Shown here: positions 56,664 through 64,000 of the stretch, in pieces
How the letters are laid out: each line of letters starts with the position of its first letter
Numbering within the stretch: the first letter of the stretch is position 1
Source: Micropterix aruncella
Lineage: Eukaryota > Arthropoda > Insecta > Lepidoptera > Micropterigidae
NCBI GenBank assembly: GCA_944548615.1
Contig: OX155960.1
Coordinates: 7,629,253 to 7,693,252, forward strand
Reading direction: 5' to 3'
Length of the DNA stretch: 64,000 bases
The notes under the pieces: model-generated
The model's input: the letters and a program-made list of their open reading frames with translations, nothing else
The model's database searches: none
Told to the model about the DNA's origin: nothing
Translations under genes and position numbers: made by a program

Positions 56664-59621
56664 TGTAATGATCTGAAAATCATCACATGATCGCTTAGCA
56701 GCTCTAAGCTAAACGCAAAATAGATTATTCGAAATTTTAAAATTAAATTGTACTTTAAAAAGATCATAGTGACATCTAGCGATTTAATTAGGAACTAAAC
56801 TTGACAGATGAAGAATGTCAGTTGCTAAACTATAGAGTGCAGTGCCAGCGTCACATAAATAAAGGGGTTTTGAGTGGTTTTTGAGAGTTAAGGACATTAT
56901 TAGGGGTTTAAAAATAGATAATCAGGAATATTTGGCAAGAAATTAGCATATTTTGAGATTTTTACGAAAAATCGACGTAAAATTCAACGATTGACAAATA
57001 GACAACAGAAGCATGTTTATGGTCTTAAAGAGTCGACCGATTGGTTTTTTCAAAGAAATATAAAAGGGGTTTATTAAATAGTAGGAATTATGGGAGAATT
57101 TAATAGCAATATTGATAAAGTCATTTGAAGAACATTTAATTTATTATTAAGAGAAATTGGAAAACATAATCGACATCGATGGAAGAAAGCCGAATTAATG
57201 AAATCAAAAGAAATTATCACCAGATAATTGCCAGTCAAAATAAAATTTAATAGTTAAAATGAGGAAATTTAGAAACACGTAATTAAAATAGAGGAATTAC
57301 TAGATAAAAATACTATCAATAAATAAAATTGAAATAAAATAGTTATATTATTTCGCTTTCAAATGTGAAAGCGGAAACGACGCGCAAGAAAGGCGGCAAG
57401 GTTAAGTCAAAGTATGATTTCCCGCCGAATATGAAACATCAATTTCTCATAATACGTAAAATAAATACTTAAAATCATTTGTAGAATTAGAAGCACGAAT
57501 TATCGTTAAGAAATTCGTTTGTTACCAATGTGGCAGAGCGTTATTTAACAAAAAAATAGATAAATCAGATCGTTTTATGATTGATTAGTCAATAGTTGTG
57601 GGTTAAATTATCAAAAAAAGGTCACATCGATAAGGGTGTTATAAAAGGGATGGACGTGTTGCTTCCGGCATCCATTAAGAAATTTTAGTTGCACGCACAA
57701 AAGCTGCGAAAGTTTGGGAAAGAAAAGTATATTTTGGTGCTCAGATGTAAGAATAAACAGTTTAAAATAAGGGCACTGAGATGCTGTGAAGCATCTTAGT
57801 GCCCAGTTCATTTAAATTCGTATAAAGTGTACAGATCGAATATCACAGAAACGCTTTATCGCAATCGCCATTGATGCGCTTTTTACAAGGACACTAAAAA
57901 ACGAACAAATAATAGAAATCCAGTGCTAAAAATGTGAATCGAGAGAGCTACGCGGGTTGGCATGTAAAAAAATCCAACATTTCATATAAAATAGAAGTAC
58001 GAGATTTCGTCGGGTTGCAATACGAAAATTATATCAAAGATGGCGAACAAATCAAACTGAAACGTCAGATTGAGATCACAACATTGCGAACGTCTTCGGA
58101 GGTGTATAAATTAGCGTCGAAATAAGGGAAAAACATTGATGAGAATGCAGTAACGGCTTGAAAATTGCAGTACGATAGTAAGCGGCTGGGGTTTCTAAAG
58201 AGACATTCTTCTTGGTGATGGCAGATTTCTAGAAAGGCGACACGCATCGAAGAAATTGACATTAGTTATAAGTGCATAATGTGAATGCAGCTGTAAATAC
58301 GGGAAGTATAGCCGAGAGTCATTGTCGGCAAAGATGTACTAAAAATATGTAAGTTTATTTTGCCGAAGCTGGCGTTATTTAATTATTTGGGCCGAAGCTA
58401 GCAACCAATATTGTCATTGTTGTATATTTTTTTGGGGTTATAAATATTCGAGTTTTGTGGGTTTGTTGAAATTATTAGAATGTTAAGTAGTTGTAACGTA
58501 AATGCGTGATTTCTACATATTTGCACGTTAACTAAAAATGAGGCATTTAACATCGATTGATATGAATAGTCGTTGACAGTTCTACGAGGTAAACCTCTAG
58601 TCAGACTATTATTTAATTTGGAAGAGAGTTAGCCTTTGCTAACTCCATTGATTTAGACATCAGCCATTATATAAATGTGCTTTTAATTTGGAAACTAGTT
58701 AAGGAAACATTCGAATTATACTGAATGTTAGAATAAGATTAAAGATAAGGAAATTGTAGATTATATTAAGGTTTTTTTGTTTTGACTGATCGATGGGGTT
58801 TCAAGGATAACGGGGAGGGAATAGTATTAATAGAAATAATAGAACGAAAACCATATGGACATTCAGTGGACTGAATGGTAACCAGGTCGTAGTTTATATC
58901 GGGCATTAGCGACTGCGGTCATTTAAATTCATTATATCACTGGAACGCCATCGACTAGTTAACAGTGTGTTAGTTTATAAGTAATTTTATTGTTGTATGT
59001 AAACATTACGATTCATGTTTCAATATAAATTGACATTGAACACATTTAAATAATAAAGGATTAGAATCTAATTGTCGAATTTCACGGCGGAGATTTAAAC
59101 TCATGCATTATCATTATTAATATTATTTTATTAACAATCGACTGAACGCAGCCATTGTTGTCATCGACAAATAATCGATCGAAAATAACTCAAAGAATAA
59201 ATTGTAAATATTTGTGGTGAATTAGGCGCTCATTATTATAAATATAATTCACAATAATAGTACTTAAACTAAAATAGAAAAAGTTATAATTTTAATTGTT
59301 TAAATATGCATTTTGGTTTAATATATGGATTATTAATTGGAGAAGATTTGTTTCATTGAGGAAGTAAATACAAGGAGGGAAATTATTAGGCAAGGTATTG
59401 GAAGCCTATCCTCTTGAAGGTAATATTATCACTGTCGTTGTATGGTGGTAACATATTGAAATAGATATAGTAAAATCTTCTCTGACATATGCCGTCCCAA
59501 TGTGGTGGGCCAATAGACATTGAAAGCATCGTAACATAACATATCGAGAAATAGAGAATATAAAATCATAACTCACAGATAGAAATAGAAGTGAGAAGTA
59601 GTAGTAAAAAACAACGCTACA
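56664..59621 (+). repeat. Element 2 3' LTR (2,958 bp)
   Basis: Twin of 48194-51151 and exactly the same length. Only isolated differences were seen when scanning (for example G/A at 48287/56757 and TTC/AAC near the end). Confidence 0.95.
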
Positions 59622-59761
59622 CTAAGTAGGTATAGATGAACAATACAAATAGTCAAAATATAAAAACGAATAGTCAGTTATACAATAGTCAAATCAGATA
59701 TACCACAATTATATGATTACAAATAGAAATGTCTCAATAGAAATAGTCAATTATAAATAGG

Positions 59762-60041
59762 ATAGAAAACGAATTTACCGCGTGGAATTTGTAGCACCCG
59801 ACGTTTCGGTGACGTTTCTGAAAAAAAGTGGGTAGTTTACGAAATAGACGTGATTAATTTGGCTCTTCCGATTTTAACAATTTTAAAATATATTAAGTGA
59901 TTAATTATTCATAACATTACGTAAGTCTATGCAGAAACAACTGTTTTTCGTAAATATTACGTCAAAATCGGATTATGCTATGCAAGTAGCCCGTTTTTAA
60001 AAAAACCAAATCCTGCGACTGACAGCTAACCAATCAACAAA
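59762..60041 (+). other. 5' untranslated region of a LINE
   Basis: Non-coding sequence upstream of ORF1, containing ACCCGACGTTTCGGTGACG near 59798. The exact 5' end is uncertain. The region before it (59626-59760) is rich in ATAGTC, the reverse of the GACTAT words of LINE 3' UTRs, and is probably an older LINE tail split by element 2. Confidence 0.5.
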
Positions 60042-60758
60042 ATGTCTTCGTCGTCAGAAATCGATGCCTTAGGACACGAATTCCGCCATGGTCTCGCCGA
60101 ATTTCGGAAGCAACTTGATGCCTCTCCACCAAGCTCTGAATCCCTATCTAAACTCACACAGGACTTCAATAGATTTGAGCATTTTATGTTAGGGATGCTG
60201 GATCGCTTACAAAAACAGATGACCGTTATCGAACTTCGTGTGGACGAAATGGATGCGAGATCCCGCTCCAAACAACTTCTTTTCCACGGTATCGCGGAAT
60301 CCTCGGAGGTAGATACGGCGGCAGCGCTGAAAATCATCAAGGACAAGCTTTCCCTAAGTGAAGTCACGGGCGCTGATATCGGTTCATCCCATCGTATCGG
60401 GGTACGCAAGGACGACAACGCAAAACCTAGGCCCATTATTGTTCGCTTCACAACGAGTCAGAGCCGCTCTAGAGTGTGGTCCGCGAAGAAACTGTTGAAA
60501 GGTACTAAAATCCTGATCACCGAATCTCTTACACCTTATCGACAGAAGATCTTCGCGAAGGCTCGGTTGCATTTCGACGCGGGCAAGGTCTGGTCAAACG
60601 GGGGTAAAATCTTCCTTCTTTTCCCCGACGATTCAAGACGCTCCATTATATCCGAAGATCAACTCGACGCGGCAATCGCCCATTCCAAGTCACTCAGGGA
60701 AGCCTCGGAGCGGAATCCGGAGAAAACCATACGAAGAACTAGGCAAAGCAAAAAGTGA
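60042..60758 (+). CDS. LINE ORF1 protein
   Basis: An intact 238-codon frame with ATG in an AAAATG context. The N-terminal 80 residues (including LSKLTQDFNRFEHFMLGMLD and LQKQMTVIELRVDEMDARSR) are heptad-rich and probably form a coiled coil. The middle (LLFHGIAESS, HRIGVRKD, RPIIVRFTTSQSRSRVW, TKILITESLTPYR) resembles the RRM-like and C-terminal parts of ORF1 proteins of arthropod LINEs. The tail is basic (RNPEKTIRRTRQSKK). Such proteins trimerise and chaperone the element RNA. No stop or shift is visible, in contrast to ORF2. Confidence 0.85.
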   Translation: MSSSSEIDALGHEFRHGLAEFRKQLDASPPSSESLSKLTQDFNRFEHFMLGMLDRLQKQMTVIELRVDEMDARSRSKQLLFHGIAESSEVDTAAALKIIKDKLSLSEVTGADIGSSHRIGVRKDDNAKPRPIIVRFTTSQSRSRVWSAKKLLKGTKILITESLTPYRQKIFAKARLHFDAGKVWSNGGKIFLLFPDDSRRSIISEDQLDAAIAHSKSLREASERNPEKTIRRTRQSKK

Positions 60759-61685
60759 TTGAAGCGAACTTATATCCTTTTCGTAATTAAGACTACTCGT
60801 TAATTACTTTGTTTACGTTTTACTAATTTGACAACTGACAGCCTGAAACTAGCCATAAACTTCTTTGCATTATTAAATTATCTTTGCTTCTTTGTTTAGC
60901 TCGGACAAAATGACCATAGACAGAATCTAAAATAGCAATGTACGCGCTACCTGTAAGGGATATTTTCATAGAGTTGGGCAACAATGAGTATGCGTAACTG
61001 CTCCCTAAACTTTTACTTCTCACTGAGAATCGCTTGTCTTCCTGAGTATTTCTGTCTTTTATCTCATAGAATTCCTGTCTTTTATCTCACATTATTTATG
61101 TAAAAATGTAGCGTTATTATGTAAAAATGTAGTGTTATAATGAGGTCCTCCGTGACTTAAGTAATATATCTAAACAAATACTTACGTAGCTACATTAAAA
61201 GTTTGTTGTACTCTAAATATCTGTCAGTGTCAGTTACTTTTTAATACCTGTTATAATGACTGTTCTAAATTTAATATGTTCACGCCTGATTACCAGCCTA
61301 TGGAGACCCCGACGCTCATTTTTAATTAGATGTTTACCTACTCTCTGTATTTCTAATACCATTCGAGCACTCGTGTTTTCCATGGGATGCAAATTAGGTG
61401 CTTCTTTTATTCCTATATATCTTGTTCTATTTTTGTAGTCATTTAATTTCTTCTTATTTTTATTTCTCTGCTCCCTCTATTTCTCTTAGTGCCTGCCTAG
61501 GTACTTATCGGTTAATTACTGTTAATATTTTTATTTCCATAATCCTATATGTTAGTCGGCAGGGTTATTGTGGCTTTCTGGATTGATATCTGGCAACCTG
61601 CGTACTCCTGTACAAGATATATACACTTACTACATTCAATAATTCCTGTTTGCTCTATATATACCTCTGCATACATTTATCTTTC
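60759..61685 (+). other. Spacer between LINE ORF1 and ORF2
   Basis: About 930 bp of AT-rich non-coding DNA separate the two frames, long for a LINE. It has duplicated words (TCTGTCTTTTATCTCA, ATGTAAAAATGTAG at 61098 and 61119). It may contain an insertion or an old reading frame that has decayed. Confidence 0.55.
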
Positions 61686-62866
61686 ATGTCTTTCTCGTAT
61701 CTAAATCCTTCTCCGACACGGTCTACTCCTCCCCCGCCCCTGTCACCTGTAACAGCTACCCAATCATCTCCTTTCCTGTCCTTGTCTCCTACATCACCTA
61801 CTTTAAATGCACTAGCGGACGACAGTAGTGACTCTTACTTTTCATCATCTGAAAACCCACCGGATCTACGGTCGCTGCTGGTATCTAAAGTTTCCCGTCA
61901 TAAGCATGCCTACAACATATGTCATATCAATGCCCAGAGCATACCGGCTCATCACTCCGATATAATAGCTTGCTTTGCTGAACCGGATTCTCCCGTTCCC
62001 GGAGACCTGGCTGAGACCGACTCTTCCAACCAATCTTTATAAAATGCCCGGTTTTACACTGATCAGAAATGATCGCAGTGGAAACCGACGGGGCGGTGGC
62101 GTTGCTTTATACCTCCGTGACAAGACTCCTTATAATATCATTGCATCCTCGGCTGGAATCTCGGCCATGGAATACAGTTTTGTTGAAGCGAAATTACGCG
62201 GTAAGACACTTCTAATTGGCGTTGTTTATTGTCCTCCCTCGACTAATTACTTTGCCGAATTCGATTGCCTGCTTTCGACAATCATAGGAAATTACTCCGA
62301 TGTAGTAATCATAGGGGACTTTAACACTTGCTTAGCCTCAGACGACCATAGGAGCTCCCAATTTCGTAACTGCGTTGAATCCGTCAATCTCAACATTTTA
62401 CCCCTGGGACATACACACTGCACGCCTGGTTGCCAACCGAGTCAAATTGACCACATGTTAGTGACTTGCCCTGACCGCATCCTTTGCCACGGCCAAATCG
62501 ACGCGGGTGGCTTCTTAAACCACGATGCTGTCTACCTGAGCTACAGACTCAAACCCCAAAAATCTCCTAAGACAACCTTTTCCTACAGAGATCTGAGGCG
62601 GGTCGACTGGTTTGCTTTAAGAGAGGCTGTCTCGCAGGTGGATTGGTCGTGCGTCCTCAACAGCGACTCCATTGATTTCATGGTTGGTTACTTCTCCTCT
62701 GTTCTTACAAACGTCTATAATAAATTTGCGCCATTGAGAACAGTTTGTGTGAGACACGCGCCGTCGCCATGGTTAAATGAACCATAAGGGCTGCCATGGC
62801 GCTGAGGGACCGAGCTCATCGCCGCTATAAACGCAGACCGTCTGATAGAATCAGGTTTTGGGAGTT
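61686..62866 (+). pseudogene. LINE ORF2, AP-type endonuclease domain, frameshifted and cut off
   Basis: The likely start ATG is at 61686 (MSFSYLNPSPTRS). NICHINAQSIPAHHSDIIAC, near 61915-61980, is the first endonuclease motif. One frame change lies near 61985-61995. The next frame has PETWLRPTLPTN, LIRNDRSGNRRGGGVALYLR, VVIIGDFNT, and SQIDHMLVT near 62445 with LNHDAVYLSY near 62517. These are the E, GD(F)N, D and H motifs of the AP endonuclease that nicks target DNA. A second shift near 62783 gives a TAA. The correct frame then continues (LRDRAHRRYKRRPSDRI) to about 62866, where GCR-668 copy 9 starts. Reverse transcriptase is absent from the window. Confidence 0.85.
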
Positions 62867-64000
62867 AATGGGCCCATGCTGGGTTGGCCACGAAGACCCA
62901 ATCTGTTCAGGGTCGGTCACACTCACGGGTCAACACCCATCCGACGGCCTCCACGCATGAGCTGCGAACCTGGGTAGGACTCTGGCCTTGGTCAGTTTCC
63001 CCCGGGAATCAAACCTCTGGCGCTCCTGGACGGTCTGCGCACCGTGCGGTGCGAGCCAATTGATTGTGCACTCTGCTTCCAGACTCCCATGACTAACAAC
63101 TTGCGGTGTCAACTACAACGGGCGAGCCCGTCACCACAGGACGTTTTAACGATTTTCTCGTTCTATCGCCCTGCAGTGAACGTAGAAGACTTTGGACAGA
63201 ACAAATCCAACGTCCAGCTACGTCACAACCCGCAAGAAGCCAACGCCTTACCGCGAGATAGCCAGTGTTACCTGGCGGGCCGACCCTCGCGCCCTTGCTT
63301 CCAATTGTGACCAGATTTCTCCGGTCTCTCGATTGGTTCCGAGTTCGAGGTCGCTTGCGCGGTCCTCTCCCTTACGAAGCGGTGAGACGGTGTGCACCGA
63401 ATCTATCGCGGACCAAGGTGCCCTTTGCCCGACTCTGAACCGGGATCGGATGGCCAATGGTCATTTCAAGAGCAGTCGCCGTAAGGTAGAAAAACACCCC
63501 CGCTCTATAGGAAACAATACAGTTCCCAGACTCCCCCGACTGTTAGTCGGAGAGCACAGTCGATTGGCTTGCGCCGCTCGGTGCGCAGACCGTCCAGGAG
63601 CGCCAGAAGTTCGATTCCCAGGGGAGACTGTTTGACCCAGTGTCCTACCCAGGTTCGCACCCCATGCGTGGAGGCCATCGGATGGGTGTTGACCCGTGAG
63701 TGTGACCGACCCTGAACACATGGGTCATCGTGGCCACCTCATCATGGGCCCATTAGCTCCCGGGGCTCCCATGACTAACAGTCGGGGGAGTCTGGAAGCT
63801 GTACTGTTTCCTATAGAGCGGGGGTGGTTGCGGACCTTACGGCGACTGCTCTTGAAATGACCATCGGCCATCCGATCCTGGGTGAAGAGCCGGGCAAAGG
63901 ACGCCGTGATCCGCGATAGATTCGGTATACACCGTTTCACCGCTTCGTAAGGGAGAGGACCGCGCAAGCGACCTCGAACTCGAAACCAATCGAGAGACCG
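62860..64000 (+). mobile_element. GCR-668 copy 9 (plus), split by copy 10, runs off the window
   Basis: The 5' part is at about 62860-63097 (starting GGGAGTTAATGGGCCC) and the continuation at 63780-64000. Copy 10 lies between. The copy has an inverted piece near the junction: GCTTCCAGACTCCC (63075-63088) and its exact reverse complement GGGAGTCTGGAAGC (63786-63799) face each other across the insertion site. It abuts the LINE ORF2 at 62860-62866. Confidence 0.82.
63098..63765 (-). mobile_element. GCR-668 copy 10 (minus), full length with 14-bp target duplication
   Basis: 668 bp, flanked by CTCCCATGACTAAC at 63084-63097 and 63766-63779. Sense orientation begins CCGGGAGCTAATGGGCCC and ends GACACCGCAAGTT. 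It is inserted into copy 9 directly after GACTAAC, the same place as copy 2 in copy 1. Confidence 0.9.

Larger units (their letters stand above)
48194..59621 (+). mobile_element. Element 2: non-autonomous gag-pro LTR retrotransposon, 11.4 kb
   Basis: Two 2,958-bp LTRs (48194-51151 and 56664-59621) flank 5.5 kb of internal DNA. The 4-bp word CTAA lies on both sides (48190-48193 and 59622-59625). A tRNA-Lys-like primer site follows the 5' LTR, and a purine tract precedes the 3' LTR. Inside are gag and the first part of a protease, but no reverse transcriptase, RNase H or integrase. Homology of gag to element 1, the same primer type and the same 4-bp duplication suggest that it is mobilised by enzymes of an element 1-like relative. 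Confidence 0.92.

Overview
This window is AT-rich eukaryotic DNA from an arthropod, most likely an insect. The evidence is low gene density, a spliced MADF-domain exon, insect-type Ty3/gypsy and CR1/Jockey-like elements, and remnants of two multicopy gene families that I know from arthropod genomes. I cannot place the order. There is no sign of prokaryotic DNA, no CRISPR array and no convincing RNA gene.

Host sequence is scarce. The only credible host coding sequence is the first coding exon of an MADF-domain DNA-binding protein (4107-4248, minus), with a splice donor and a CpG-rich upstream region. Two degraded multicopy genes follow: a DUF7869-type gene (18731-19423, minus) and a gene with a conserved SDEHGERFHQD motif (23777-25045, plus). 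Almost everything else is mobile DNA, much of it nested.

Layout. 0-2 kb: 3' end of a Ty3/gypsy element and a repeat-rich 3' region. 3.4-4.6 kb: palindromes and the MADF exon. 7-10.4 kb: two LINE remnants, a 0.7 kb block between 26-bp direct repeats, and a fold-back MITE. 13.2-17.9 kb: several copies of a GC-rich retroposon, some nested, plus LINE debris. 18-25 kb: the two degraded multicopy genes and a LINE. 26-31.6 kb: more GC-rich copies and LINE 3' ends. 31.6-45.2 kb: a complete Ty3/gypsy element (element 1, minus strand), with near-identical 1.98 kb LTRs and a 4-bp target duplication, inside a LINE. 46.4-48 kb: three GC-rich copies. 48.2-59.6 kb: a second LTR element (element 2, plus strand) with 2,958-bp LTRs, gag and protease but no reverse transcriptase or integrase. 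59.8-62.9 kb: 5' part of a LINE with ORF1 and the ORF2 endonuclease. 62.9-64 kb: another nested pair of GC-rich copies.

Three things stand out. First, a GC-rich, apparently non-coding 668-bp retroposon, labelled GCR-668 here (my name). Three copies have the same length. Its target duplications run from about 7 to 14 bp, it has 5'-truncated copies, it lacks a poly(A) tail, and its 3' end carries two hairpins. Twice, one copy has inserted into another at the same nucleotide. Second, the two LTR elements are related: their gag proteins are homologous, both have tRNA-Lys-like primer sites, an LTR-terminal hairpin and a canonical -1 frameshift heptamer at the gag-pro junction. Element 2 looks like a recently mobile non-autonomous partner. 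Third, its long LTR contains a second copy of its own primer-binding region.
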